Shown here: positions 9,145-17,860 of the stretch, piece after piece | Numbering within the stretch: position 1 is the stretch's first letter | How the letters are laid out: each line of letters begins with the position of its first letter | From: Fimbriimonadaceae bacterium | Lineage (GTDB): Bacteria; Armatimonadota; UBA10988 | Direction: 5' to 3' | Length of the DNA stretch: 64,000 nucleotides | Assembly (NCBI GenBank): GCA_020850355.1 | Contig: JADZEX010000029.1 | Coordinates: forward strand, 1 to 64,000 | The notes under the pieces: model-generated | What the model was told of the DNA's origin: nothing | Database searches by the model: none | What the model saw: only the letters and a program-made list of their open reading frames with translations | Program-made: the position numbers and the translations under genes

Positions 9145-10197
9145 ATGGTGACAACCAACTCGTGGCTGACACTCACAGGACTCCGCCTCGGCGTCGGCGC
9201 TCTGGCGGGTCTCTTGACGGGGCTCACCCTCGGCACGGCAACCTATGCGCTGGGTCTCTTCTCGGTCTTCGCGGTGAGTGCCGCGGCGCGAATCACCGCA
9301 GTCGTTGCGCTGGTCTTGGTGCTGCCCAGTGTCGCCTTGCGGCTGAAGCCCTGGCAGGCCGCGGTCGCTTGGCCGCTGGTCGACCTGCCCTGGCTGGTGG
9401 CTTACGTCGCCCGGCCGGTGGTGTGGGAGCAACCGGACTACCTCTGGTCGCTGGCCAAGATGCTGCCGGCCCATGTCATCGACTTCGGGCTGGCCGGTTT
9501 CCTGACAATGTTGGCGCTCGGTCGGCTCGGATTGCTCCGGGCGTGTCGCACCGAGGGGTCCGGTCGGCGCCGCGCGGCGGGCTATGTGCGTGCCACCGCC
9601 GGCTTCACGTTGGTCGAGTTGTTGGTGGCACTAGCCATTGTGGGCCTGCTCACAGCCACCGTCCTGCCGGTCTTCAGTGCTGCGCGCAAGAAAGCCAACC
9701 AGACTGCCTGCGTCAGCAATCTTCGTCAGATTGGTGCGGCCTGGATGATCTATGTGGCGGACCATGATGACTCCCCGCCCCCGGCACTCTGCCGCGTGCA
9801 CCCGCGCTACTGCGCCGATGACCGGGTGTTGCTCTGCCCGGCGGATGCAGCGTGGCCACACGGCTGGGCTGGGCAATACACTCGGACGGTGGTCGGCAAC
9901 CCGATCATTCCCGACATCCCGATCAGCTACCGCGACTGGTACCGTCCAACCAGACGCACGCTTCGCTGGTTGCGCAGCCTGCCTGGCCGACCCGCCATTG
10001 CTAGTTGCGGACTGCACGGCGACCTGGTGGCGCCGACCGGCGGCCTCGGAAGCCCGCCGATCTTCCATGGGCTGGTGCTGCGTCTGGCGCTCGATGGTAG
10101 TGTCTACGCCTACCAGTTCCGGCCGACCGGCGGTCTGTACGACGCGCCGCTGACCGTCCTGACGGGCTTGCCCTACGACACCCCCGTCCCGCGCTGA
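9145..10197 (+). CDS. Polytopic membrane domain fused to a prepilin-type domain
   Basis: A 350-aa protein with an unusual order. Residues 1-135 contain about four hydrophobic segments. A basic linker (RTEGSGRRRAAGYVRATA) follows, then a full class III prepilin signal: G153 before FTLVE (Glu158 at mature position 5), a hydrophobic helix and the pseudopilin-like KKANQTACVSNLRQIG. The rest is a periplasmic-type domain with six or so cysteines (for example LCRVHPRYC and LLCPAD) and an H-X8-DG motif. GGAG eight bases before ATG 9145 supports the long form, but a GTG directly before RATAGF could start a normal prepilin. It probably shares the operon of the MauE-thioredoxin gene. An even number of helices would keep the linker in the cytoplasm, where prepilin peptidase cuts. 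Confidence 0.75.
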   Translation: MVTTNSWLTLTGLRLGVGALAGLLTGLTLGTATYALGLFSVFAVSAAARITAVVALVLVLPSVALRLKPWQAAVAWPLVDLPWLVAYVARPVVWEQPDYLWSLAKMLPAHVIDFGLAGFLTMLALGRLGLLRACRTEGSGRRRAAGYVRATAGFTLVELLVALAIVGLLTATVLPVFSAARKKANQTACVSNLRQIGAAWMIYVADHDDSPPPALCRVHPRYCADDRVLLCPADAAWPHGWAGQYTRTVVGNPIIPDIPISYRDWYRPTRRTLRWLRSLPGRPAIASCGLHGDLVAPTGGLGSPPIFHGLVLRLALDGSVYAYQFRPTGGLYDAPLTVLTGLPYDTPVPR

Positions 10198-10303
10198 GGA
10201 GGCGCAGGACGAGCCAAGCGGGGGATCCGGGCAGGTCCGGGGCGGCACTGTGGCCGCGGCTCTGATCCGCGGATGTCCAGTTCGGCGGAGATCCGCTGAG
10301 GCG

Positions 10304-10987
10304 CTACGGCGCCGCGCCCAGCCGGCCGCTGATTCCCAGGTCGTAGAACAGGTTGAGCCCCTCGCAGCCGGTCAGACCAACCCAGTAGCGGGCCGGCAGG
10401 GCCGGTTCGAGGTAGCCGAACTCGTGGCCGGCGAGGCGGACTGTGAGTTGCTGGCCCTGCACCTCGACCTCCAGCCGGTAGGGCGTGTTGGGCTGCAGCG
10501 GGAAGCGGGCGTAGGCCGCCCGGACCCAGCGCGGTTGACCGTCGGCGTAGGTGTGGTGCCAGATGTTGAGGCCCTGGTCGAAGACGCAGAACTCCCAGTG
10601 CTCGCGGTACTCGGGCCGGCCGGCGGCGTCGGTGCCGAGGGGGGCGGCCAGCACCAGCAACGGCGCCATGCGGTGCGTGAAGGCCAGCGTGGTGCTGCAC
10701 CGGCCGTTGCCCTCAACCGGGCGTCGGTAAAGCAGGCTGCTGTAGGTCTCGGCATCGCGGCGGCCCTGCCATTCGTCGGGCGTGGCGTCCGCGGGGACTT
10801 CGTTCTGTACGCAGTCGTCACGCTGCACCCACTGTCCCAGACGGGCGAAGCGCGGGCTCTTGACCACGACGAAATCGTCCGGTCGCCAGGCGTCGCGGGC
10901 GAAGCTGACTTGCACAGGCGCCGCGGGCGGGTCGCCGGGGGCCGTCAGCAAGCCGCAGGCCAGCGCGCAGTTGAGGCTGAGGGACAT
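10304..10987 (-). CDS. Hypothetical exported protein, possible beta-sandwich fold
   Basis: A 227-aa protein I do not recognise. A short hydrophobic N-terminus (LNCALACGLLTAPGD) could be a signal peptide. The rest is beta-rich, with many aromatic residues and segments such as NIWHHTYADGQPRW and PYRLEVEVQGQQL that recall concanavalin-A-like or 3-keto-disaccharide hydrolase-type sandwiches. Four or five cysteines are present. It lies 64 bp downstream of a TolB-like protein on the same strand and may share its transcript. The ribosome binding site is weak (GGGTGG), so the exact start is uncertain. Confidence 0.6.
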   Translation of the reverse strand: MSLSLNCALACGLLTAPGDPPAAPVQVSFARDAWRPDDFVVVKSPRFARLGQWVQRDDCVQNEVPADATPDEWQGRRDAETYSSLLYRRPVEGNGRCSTTLAFTHRMAPLLVLAAPLGTDAAGRPEYREHWEFCVFDQGLNIWHHTYADGQPRWVRAAYARFPLQPNTPYRLEVEVQGQQLTVRLAGHEFGYLEPALPARYWVGLTGCEGLNLFYDLGISGRLGAAP

Positions 10988-11051
10988 CGGGGGCCACCCA
11001 TCTTCGACGGCGTCCTTCGCGGTCTGCCGCCCGGCTCCTGCGTGGCGCCGC

Positions 11052-12158
11052 TCAGCCGCTGGCGGCGTCGCTACGCACCGCGAAGATCACCTCGTCACCG
11101 CCAGGCAGCCAGACCGGCGGGGCGCTGAGCGCCAGGCCAATGCTGTCGGCGACTCCGGCGTACCGCGCGGCCCGGGCGGTGCTGCCGTCGGGCCGGGCCA
11201 GCCACAACCCGTCGCGCAGCTCGGCGGTGCCGTCGCGGAGGGCCTGGCCGTGGAATGCCAGCCACTCGCCGCAGGCGCTCATCCGCAGCGCGCCTTGCCC
11301 GCCGGGCCAGCTCCAGCGGCGCACGCTGCTGCCGTCGAGCCGCCGTTGGTGCAGCTCGGCGTCGACGAAGTCGGTGCCTCCGGGCAAGGCCCCGAAAGGG
11401 CCGGCAACGGTACTGACCAGGCGGCGTTGTGTCGGGTCGGCCAGCTTGACGGCGACGATGCCCTGATTGAAGGCGCCGAACGCCAGCCACTGCCCGTCGC
11501 CCGAGAAGGTCGGCTGCCAGAGTCGCTGGAGCACCAGCTCGCGCGGCCCGAGGCGCCAGATCTGCTCGCCTTGGGCGTTGGGCGTGCCGGTCAGCTTGGT
11601 GCGGCGGTCGTTGTCGAGGTCCCAGACGTAGGGCACCTGCTGGTCGGGGCGACTCGGCTTGACGGCCAGGCGGTGTCCGCGCGGCGACCAGCCGACCAGG
11701 TCGCCGACGTCGGCGTACTGCTCGAACTCCCAGCGACCGATCACCGTCGGCGCCAGCCGCACCCGGCCGTCGGCGCGGTAGACCGCCAACTCGACCGGCC
11801 AGGTCGGGAACTCCTGGCCGTCGCTGCGGTCGTAGCGGACCCGCAAGAGGGCCAGCAGGCTGCCGTCGGCGCTCGGTCGGAGCGCCTGCCAACCCGGTTT
11901 GGCCGGCACCTTGAGCAGCGCGCGCGGGTGGCTGCCGTCGGCCTGCACCAGGGTCGGCTGCCCGCCGCTCGAACCACCGCGGAGGTAGACCACGGCCTGC
12001 GCCGCGGCACACCAGGCTGGGGCGCTGCCGGCGCCCAGCGGCGTCAGCCGGCCGTCGGTGAGATCGTAACGCCAGACGCCGGGCGGCACCTCGCGGTCGG
12101 CCGCCCGCGCGACTGGCAGCACCGCCAGGCTCAGCAGCATCGCACACCAGCGCCGCAT
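11052..12158 (-). CDS. Exported TolB-like beta-propeller protein
   Basis: A 368-aa protein with a clear signal peptide (MRRWCAMLLSLAVLPVARAA). The mature part has repeated blades with motifs such as LRPSADGSLLALLRVR, VGWSPRGHRLAVK and PTFSGDGQWLAFG, typical of TolB/WD40-like (PD40) propellers. Propellers of this kind bind peptides or proteins in the envelope; no enzyme residues are visible. The start at 12158 follows GAGG by eight bases; a GTG nine bases earlier is also possible. It diverges from ftsK. Confidence 0.75.
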   Translation of the reverse strand: MRRWCAMLLSLAVLPVARAADREVPPGVWRYDLTDGRLTPLGAGSAPAWCAAAQAVVYLRGGSSGGQPTLVQADGSHPRALLKVPAKPGWQALRPSADGSLLALLRVRYDRSDGQEFPTWPVELAVYRADGRVRLAPTVIGRWEFEQYADVGDLVGWSPRGHRLAVKPSRPDQQVPYVWDLDNDRRTKLTGTPNAQGEQIWRLGPRELVLQRLWQPTFSGDGQWLAFGAFNQGIVAVKLADPTQRRLVSTVAGPFGALPGGTDFVDAELHQRRLDGSSVRRWSWPGGQGALRMSACGEWLAFHGQALRDGTAELRDGLWLARPDGSTARAARYAGVADSIGLALSAPPVWLPGGDEVIFAVRSDAASG

Positions 12159-12292
12159 CGCAGTCACCTCACTTCACGATTCTGACACCAGGTCCCAGAC
12201 GCTGCGGGACCGGTCGACGGCAACCGGCAGCCGGCCAGGCTGTCGAAGACTCCAACGCGGGCGTCTTCTTGAGGCGCCGGAGGATGGGCAAC

Positions 12293-14788
12293 GTGGCCGC
12301 ACCGAGCAGCACTCGCCGCACCCGCAATGTCGCCAGCAGCGCGCCGGAGCCGCCGGCCGCCTGGCAGGAGGTCGTCGGCTGTGCCCAGCTCGGGCTGGCG
12401 CTGGTGCTCCTGATCGGCTTCATGTCCGAGCCGGGAGTCGGCCTGCGGTGGGTGATCGAGGCGGCGCAGACGGTCGGCGGGAAGCTCTGCTACGCCTTGC
12501 CGGTGCTCTGCGCCTACGCCGGCTGGCAGCGCCTGCGGCAACCAGCGCAGGTCGCGCCGGGGCTCAGCCGCGGGGCTGTCTTGCTTGGGGCGCTGGCCGT
12601 CGCCGGGCTGTTGCACCTGCGGGTCCCAGCCGGTGAAGAGTGGTTGCCGACGGCCCTCGGCAGTGGGCTGCTGCACCCGCCGCAGCAGTATGGCGGGTAT
12701 CTTGGCCTGTTGCTGTTGTGGCTGCTGCGCGGCCTCGTCGGCCCCGCGGCGGCGGCCGCCGTCCTGGGCACGATGGCCGTGACCAGCCTGATCCTGGCCA
12801 GCCAACGCTCCGTCCGAGAGCTGCTCGAGGCCGTCGGCAGCCAGGTCGCCGCCCGCCGGCTGGCCCGCCGCCAACGGCTCGCGAGTCGACCGCCGCGGGC
12901 GCTGCCGCAGCGGCAGTCAGCCGCCCTGGCGCCGGTCCTCGACCTGCCGCCGGCGCTCGCCCCCACGCCGCCCCGGCTCGCCGACGAGGCCTGGCCCGCG
13001 GCCGAGTCGCCGGCCGAGGACCTGCCCGACCTGCCGTTGCCCCGTTACCTGCTGCCCAGCGCCCCAGCCGTCGCCGCGAGCCCGGCCGAGCCGGTGCCGC
13101 CGCCGGCGGCGCCGTTGGAGACGGCAGTGGAGTCTGTGGAGCCGGCGGCGCCGCTCGCCGCGCCAGTGGCGGTCACCGTCCCGGCCGTGCCGGCGCTCGG
13201 CGCCTGGGCCGGCGAGCGCGCGCTGGTGCGCGATCCGGTGCCGCTGGACCGCGACCCCACCACGACGCAGTTGGTGCTGCCGGGGATGCCGGTCCCGGAG
13301 CGTTCGGCCGCCGAGGCCGCCTGGTTCAGCGAAGGGGAGCCGCTGAGCTATCGGGTGCCGCCGCTGGACCTGATGAAGCCGGCCCTGGTGGCGCCGCTGC
13401 CCGACCGCACCCCGGAGATTCTGGCCAATATCGAACGGCTCGAGCGGACGCTGGCCAGCTTCAAGATCAGCGCCCGCGTGGTCAACCACGAGTGTGGGCC
13501 GACCGTGACGCGCTACGAGATGGAGCTGGGCGAGGGGATCCGCGTCAACAAAGTGGCGGTGCTCGAAAACGACATCGCTTACGCCCTGGCCAGCGACGGC
13601 ATCCGGATCGAGGCGCCGGTGCCCGGCAAGGGCGTCGTCGGCATCGAGGTGCCCAACCAGATCCGCGAAACCGTCCACCTCCACGACCTGTTGCTCTCGC
13701 GCGAGTTCCAGGCGGCCCCGGGACCGTTGCCGTTCGTGCTCGGCAAGGACATCGCCGGGCACCTCAAGATCGCCGAGCTGACGCGGATGCCGCACGCGCT
13801 GGTGGCTGGGACGACCAACTCCGGCAAGTCAGTCTGCCTCAACTGCATCATCATCTCGCTGCTCTACCGCCTCTCACCGCGGGATCTGCGCTTCCTGATG
13901 ATCGACCCGAAGCGCGTCGAGCTGACGCTCTACGATGGCATCCCGCACCTCGACCGGCCGGTGGTGACTGACCCCGAAGACGCCGCCGACCTCTTGCGCG
14001 GCGCGGTCCGCGAGATGATGGCGCGCTACGACCGGCTGCACGACCTCGGCGTGCGCAACATCGCCAGCTACAACGCCCAGGTCGACGAAGACGACCGGAT
14101 GCCCTACATCGTGATCATCATCGACGAGCTGGCGGAGTTGATGATGCTGGCGCGGGCCGAGGTCGAGGCGAGCATCTGCCGTCTGGCGCAGTTGGCGCGG
14201 GCGACCGGGATCCACCTGGTGGTGGCGACGCAGCGCCCGGCGGTGAACGTCGTGACCGGCCAGATCAAGGCCAACATCGGCACGCGCATCGCCTTCAGCG
14301 TGGCACAACAGGTCGACAGCCGGGTGATCCTCGACCAGGTTGGGGCCGAGCGGCTGATCGGGCGGGGCGACATGCTCTACTCGCCGATCGACGGCAGCAA
14401 GCCCGAACGGCTGCAGGGGGCGTTTGTCGACGAGGCGCAGGTCCACCGGCTGGTGGAGTTCCTCCAGGCGATGCCGTCGAGCTTGCGGGTGCAGTACGCC
14501 GAGAGCATCATCCAGCCGGTTGCCGCCGACACTTCCGAAGAGGAGGCCAGTGCGGTCACGGAGGGCGACCTCGACGATCTCTTCTGGGAGTGCGTCGATT
14601 TCGTGCGGCTGGAGGGCGAGGGCTCGACGAGTCGGCTGCAGCGCAACTACGGCATCGGCTACAATCGCGCCGGCCGGATCATGGACCAGATGTGCCGCAT
14701 GGGGATCGTCGGTCCGGGCCGGGGCAGCAAGCCGCGCGAGGTGCTGCCGGGCGGACCGGTGCGGCCGGGAACCCGACGCGAGGGTTGA
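12293..14788 (+). CDS. ftsK: DNA translocase FtsK/SpoIIIE
   Basis: A hexameric DNA pump for chromosome segregation at the division septum, 831 aa. The N-terminus has about four transmembrane segments (residues 20-190). An Ala/Pro-rich linker (about 190-340) follows. The alpha domain starts near LMKPALVAPLPDRTPE, the motor domain has Walker A GTTNSGKS (506-513) and Walker B IIIDELAE (near 610), and the C-terminal winged-helix gamma domain (DLFWECVDFVRLEGEG to MGIVGPGRGSKPREV) reads polarity sequences in DNA. I chose GTG 12293 because GGAGG lies nine bases upstream; ATG 12284 and TTG 12269 are in frame but badly placed for that site. It is the first gene of a plus-strand run to 17655. Confidence 0.95.
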   Translation: MAAPSSTRRTRNVASSAPEPPAAWQEVVGCAQLGLALVLLIGFMSEPGVGLRWVIEAAQTVGGKLCYALPVLCAYAGWQRLRQPAQVAPGLSRGAVLLGALAVAGLLHLRVPAGEEWLPTALGSGLLHPPQQYGGYLGLLLLWLLRGLVGPAAAAAVLGTMAVTSLILASQRSVRELLEAVGSQVAARRLARRQRLASRPPRALPQRQSAALAPVLDLPPALAPTPPRLADEAWPAAESPAEDLPDLPLPRYLLPSAPAVAASPAEPVPPPAAPLETAVESVEPAAPLAAPVAVTVPAVPALGAWAGERALVRDPVPLDRDPTTTQLVLPGMPVPERSAAEAAWFSEGEPLSYRVPPLDLMKPALVAPLPDRTPEILANIERLERTLASFKISARVVNHECGPTVTRYEMELGEGIRVNKVAVLENDIAYALASDGIRIEAPVPGKGVVGIEVPNQIRETVHLHDLLLSREFQAAPGPLPFVLGKDIAGHLKIAELTRMPHALVAGTTNSGKSVCLNCIIISLLYRLSPRDLRFLMIDPKRVELTLYDGIPHLDRPVVTDPEDAADLLRGAVREMMARYDRLHDLGVRNIASYNAQVDEDDRMPYIVIIIDELAELMMLARAEVEASICRLAQLARATGIHLVVATQRPAVNVVTGQIKANIGTRIAFSVAQQVDSRVILDQVGAERLIGRGDMLYSPIDGSKPERLQGAFVDEAQVHRLVEFLQAMPSSLRVQYAESIIQPVAADTSEEEASAVTEGDLDDLFWECVDFVRLEGEGSTSRLQRNYGIGYNRAGRIMDQMCRMGIVGPGRGSKPREVLPGGPVRPGTRREG

Positions 14789-14844
14789 GCGTTGGCGCTG
14801 ACGGTGCCGCCGCGGGGGCGACCGGACCAGAGGATGGTTGACCG

Positions 14845-16539
14845 ATGACGGGTGCGTGGCCTGGCGGCCTGAACGCCTGGGTGACCCGCCACGCCGGCCG
14901 GCTGGCCGCAGGGGTGGTGCTGCTGCAGATGCTGGCCGGCCTCTACCTGGTCCGCCGGCTGCCCCTCGACGGCAACGAGTTTGCCGACATCGGGGGGCGG
15001 ATCTACCAGACCATCAGCTACGCCGAGCGGGGGCAGACGCATGGCGAGGTGCACTTCGCAGGCGAACGCCTGGACCCGCAGCACCGCCTGATCGGGTTCT
15101 GGTTCCGCCCGGTGGGGGGGCGCGTCTACAGCATCTTTCCGCCCTGGTGGGCGCTCTGTCAGGCGCCCTTCTTCCGCGCCTGGGGGCTGCCGGGGGTCTA
15201 TCTGCTGCCGTTGCTGGGCGCGCTCGCCTGCAGCGGCCTGACCTGGTTCTGCGCCGGCCCCGGCTGGCGCCGCGAGCGGCTGGCGGCGGTGGTCCTGGTG
15301 GCCGGCGCCTCGCCGCTGTTCATCTTTGGGCTGCAACCGTGGGAGCACAGCGTCGCGGCGGCGGGCGGCCTGGCAGCGTTCGTCTTGCTCCGCCAGCGCT
15401 GGCCGCGCGGTGCGCTGCTGGCGGCGGCGCTGGCCGGGCTGGTCGCCGGGGCGGCCACGCTGCTGCGGGCGGAGCTGCTGTTCTGGGACGGTCTGCTGGG
15501 GCTGGGGCTGGCCCTCAACACGCGCCGCGCCGACCGCTGGCCGTTGCTGCTGGCCTTCGGCAGCGGTTGCGTCGCGGTCTTCTGGCTGGGTGCCGCGGCC
15601 AACCTCCACTGGTATGGCAGCCCACTGTCGTTGCATCTGCGGCAGGCCCACGAGGGGATTCCCGACGCCAGCCGCTGGCAGCGGATCGTGGTGCTCTGCC
15701 GGTACACCCTGGTGCCCGACCAGGCCCGCTGCCAACTGCTCGCCCTGGCCGCGCTGAGCAGCGCGCTGCTGCTGCGACTGCCGCGGCTGGACCGCCTGAC
15801 GCGGGCGCTGCTGGACGGCGCCAACCTGGTCGCCCTGCTGGCATTCGCGGTGCTGTTGCAGCGGGCGGGGCAGGAGAGCGGGCTGTTCACCAGTTCGCCC
15901 TGGCTGCTGCTGGCGCTCCGCCCGCTGCCCTGGCCGCGGCAGGAGCCGCCCGACGAGCAGCCGGCCGCCCTCTTGGAGTTGCCGCAGGTCTACCTGGCCG
16001 TGCTTGGCCTGCTGCTGCTGGTGCTGCTGCTGGCGCCGACCCATCCGGGCCGCATCTGGGGGCCGCGCTACCTGCTGGTGATCCTGCCGCCCGCGGCCTG
16101 GCTGCTGCTGCGCGGCCTGGCCGCCAGCCGCGGTCGGCGGCGGACGCTGGAGGTCGGCCTGCTACTGGCCCTCGCGGCGGTCGCCGTGGTGGCGCTGCTG
16201 GGGCAGCTGCGGTTCATCGAGCGGCGCCGCCTCGACTACGGCGGGTTCGAACGGATCCTGCGGGATCTGCCCGAAGCCCGGCGGGTGGTGGTCTCCGACC
16301 TGCCCTACATGCCGCTGCTCTGTTACCGCATCGGCCAGACCCGGCCGATTCTGACGGTCCGCAGCGGCGACGACCTGCAGTACGCCGCGCAGCGGCTGCA
16401 CCAGCACGGCGAGCCATTCCTGCTGGTCACCCGCTGGCCGGAGATCTGGCGGCGCAACCGGCACTACCGCTACACGCGGCTGCGCGAGTACCGCCCGCTG
16501 GGGGTGACGCTGCTGCAGGTCTGGCCGGCGGCGCCCTGA
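14845..16539 (+). CDS. Multi-pass membrane protein, GT-C glycosyltransferase-like
   Basis: A 564-aa integral membrane protein with about ten to twelve hydrophobic segments. The N-terminal loop contains LDGNEFADIG and then VYSIFPPWWALCQAPFF, similar to the acidic first loop and the Y-S-x-x-P segment of PMT/ArnT-type GT-C transferases that use lipid-linked sugars. The C-terminal 100 residues are soluble (VVSDLPYMPLLCYRIG onward), as is usual for this group. The acceptor and sugar donor cannot be told. It follows ftsK by 56 bp on the same strand and is followed 28 bp later by a FucU-like gene. Confidence 0.65.
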   Translation: MTGAWPGGLNAWVTRHAGRLAAGVVLLQMLAGLYLVRRLPLDGNEFADIGGRIYQTISYAERGQTHGEVHFAGERLDPQHRLIGFWFRPVGGRVYSIFPPWWALCQAPFFRAWGLPGVYLLPLLGALACSGLTWFCAGPGWRRERLAAVVLVAGASPLFIFGLQPWEHSVAAAGGLAAFVLLRQRWPRGALLAAALAGLVAGAATLLRAELLFWDGLLGLGLALNTRRADRWPLLLAFGSGCVAVFWLGAAANLHWYGSPLSLHLRQAHEGIPDASRWQRIVVLCRYTLVPDQARCQLLALAALSSALLLRLPRLDRLTRALLDGANLVALLAFAVLLQRAGQESGLFTSSPWLLLALRPLPWPRQEPPDEQPAALLELPQVYLAVLGLLLLVLLLAPTHPGRIWGPRYLLVILPPAAWLLLRGLAASRGRRRTLEVGLLLALAAVAVVALLGQLRFIERRRLDYGGFERILRDLPEARRVVVSDLPYMPLLCYRIGQTRPILTVRSGDDLQYAAQRLHQHGEPFLLVTRWPEIWRRNRHYRYTRLREYRPLGVTLLQVWPAAP

Positions 16540-16567
16540 AGCCGGTCACGGAGGGGCGTCGCGGGGC

Positions 16568-17044
16568 ATGGCGAAGGGTGCCGGCAGGAGACAGTTGGTG
16601 CTCAAGACGCGTTTGACCCAGCCCCAGATCTTGGAGGCCCTCGGCCGGGCCGGGCACGGTTCGCAGGTGCTGATCGCCGATGGCAACTACCCCTTCTCGA
16701 CCAAGCTGGGCCCGCGAGCGACGTTGGTCAACCTCAACCTGTGCCCCGGTCTGGTGAGCGTCACCGACGTCCTGGAGACCCTCCTGACGGCCATCCCGGT
16801 GGAGCAGGCGGCGGTGATGCAGTACGCCACCAGCGGCCCTTACGCGCTGGACAGCGATCCGCCGATCTGGACCGAGTTCCGCCGCCTGCTGACCGCGGCG
16901 CGCTTCACCGCCGAGTTGCAGCCGATCGAACGCTTTGCCTTCTACGACGCCGCCGGCGGACCGGACGTGGCCCTGACCATCGCCACGGGCGACCAGCGCA
17001 TCTACGCCAATCTGCTGCTGACGATCGGCGTGGTCTTCCCATGA
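16568..17044 (+). CDS. RbsD/FucU family sugar mutarotase
   Basis: A 158-aa protein of the D-ribose pyranase / L-fucose mutarotase family, which interconverts anomers or ring forms of free sugars in the cytoplasm. GHGSQVLIADGNYP (about residues 27-40) matches the family's GHGD-x-I-x-I-A-D-A/G-N-x-P motif, and the His there is the expected catalytic residue. TKLGPRATLVNLNLCPGL is the region of the second conserved loop. The Asp of GHGD is Ser here. The form ADGNYP is closer to FucU than to RbsD. Its stop overlaps the ATG of the HD gene by four bases, so the two are translationally coupled. Confidence 0.8.
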   Translation: MAKGAGRRQLVLKTRLTQPQILEALGRAGHGSQVLIADGNYPFSTKLGPRATLVNLNLCPGLVSVTDVLETLLTAIPVEQAAVMQYATSGPYALDSDPPIWTEFRRLLTAARFTAELQPIERFAFYDAAGGPDVALTIATGDQRIYANLLLTIGVVFP

Positions 17045-17655
17045 GTCAGGCCGCTCGGCAGCAGCAGGTGCTCGACTTCCTGCGGACCCTCGACGGCCTC
17101 AAGTCGGTCTCCCGGAGTGCCTGGCTGACCGACGGCAGCCGCCGCGAGAACGACGCGGAGCACACCTGGCACATGGCGATGTTTGCGCTGCTGCTGCCGG
17201 GCGCGTTGGGCCTCGAGCTGGACCGCGGGCGCCTGCTGGAGCTGGTGCTCTGCCACGATCTGGTGGAGGTCCTGGTCGGCGACGTGAATGTCTACGACAC
17301 CGCCGCGCGGGCGGCGCAGCAGGCCAAGGAGGAGGCCGCCGCAGCCGAGCTGTTCGGGCTGCTGCCGGCCGACCTGCGCGACTTCGTGGCCGGCTGCTGG
17401 CAGGAGTTCGAGCACGGCGACAGCCCCGAAGCGCGGTTCGCGCGGGGGCTCGACCGGCTGCAGGCGATCAGCCAAAACGCCTGGTCGGGCGGCCGCGCCT
17501 GGCGCGAGCGGGGGATTACCGAAGCGCGCAGCCGCGCCGTCAACGCTCCGGCCTGGGCGGCCAGCCCGGCGCTCGAACCGCTCTTCGAGCAGCTCTTTCG
17601 CGCCGCCCGCGAAGAGGGCCTGTGGGCCGCGGAGCCGCCGGCGCCGGGGTCCTGA
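17041..17655 (+). CDS. HD-domain phosphohydrolase (YfbR/HDDC2-like 5'-nucleotidase)
   Basis: A 204-aa cytoplasmic HD-superfamily protein. Metal ligands are visible as the His of the first helix, the HTWHM motif in ENDAEHTWHMAMFAL, the HD pair in LVLCHDLVEVLVGDV, and an Asp in ARGLDRLQAI. This arrangement is that of the YfbR/HDDC2 branch, which removes phosphate from deoxynucleoside 5'-monophosphates. The ATG overlaps the preceding stop (ATGA). It ends the ftsK-led run; a new promoter lies 16 bp downstream of its stop. Confidence 0.8.
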   Translation: MSQAARQQQVLDFLRTLDGLKSVSRSAWLTDGSRRENDAEHTWHMAMFALLLPGALGLELDRGRLLELVLCHDLVEVLVGDVNVYDTAARAAQQAKEEAAAAELFGLLPADLRDFVAGCWQEFEHGDSPEARFARGLDRLQAISQNAWSGGRAWRERGITEARSRAVNAPAWAASPALEPLFEQLFRAAREEGLWAAEPPAPGS

Positions 17656-17670
17656 GGGGGCCGCTGGTCG

Positions 17671-17699
17671 TTGACAGGACTCGGGGGCGCTGCTAGTGT
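17671..17699 (+). promoter_or_regulatory. Sigma-70-like promoter for the ABC transporter operon
   Basis: TTGACA (17671-17676), 17 bp, then TAGTGT (17694-17699), preceded by TG one base before (extended -10 TGC). It would give a leader of about 155 nt before ATG 17861. I saw no riboswitch-like fold in the leader. Confidence 0.55.
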
Positions 17700-17860
17700 G
17701 AACCGTCGCGCCCGGCGGCTCGTCGAAACGTCGGCGGCTGCCGGAGGCGGTGTAATCAACCACCAGCCTGCCGGCACTAGGGCGATGGCCGCCGGAGATT
17801 ACCCGTCGTCGGGCTGCGGTCGGCTGGTCGCGTGGCGGGTGCCCAGCGTGGGAGGAATGT

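Noticed and set aside
17700-17860. Riboswitch or leader RNA before the ABC operon
   Set aside because: The leader is long enough but I could see no conserved aptamer-like stem pattern or terminator/antiterminator pair.
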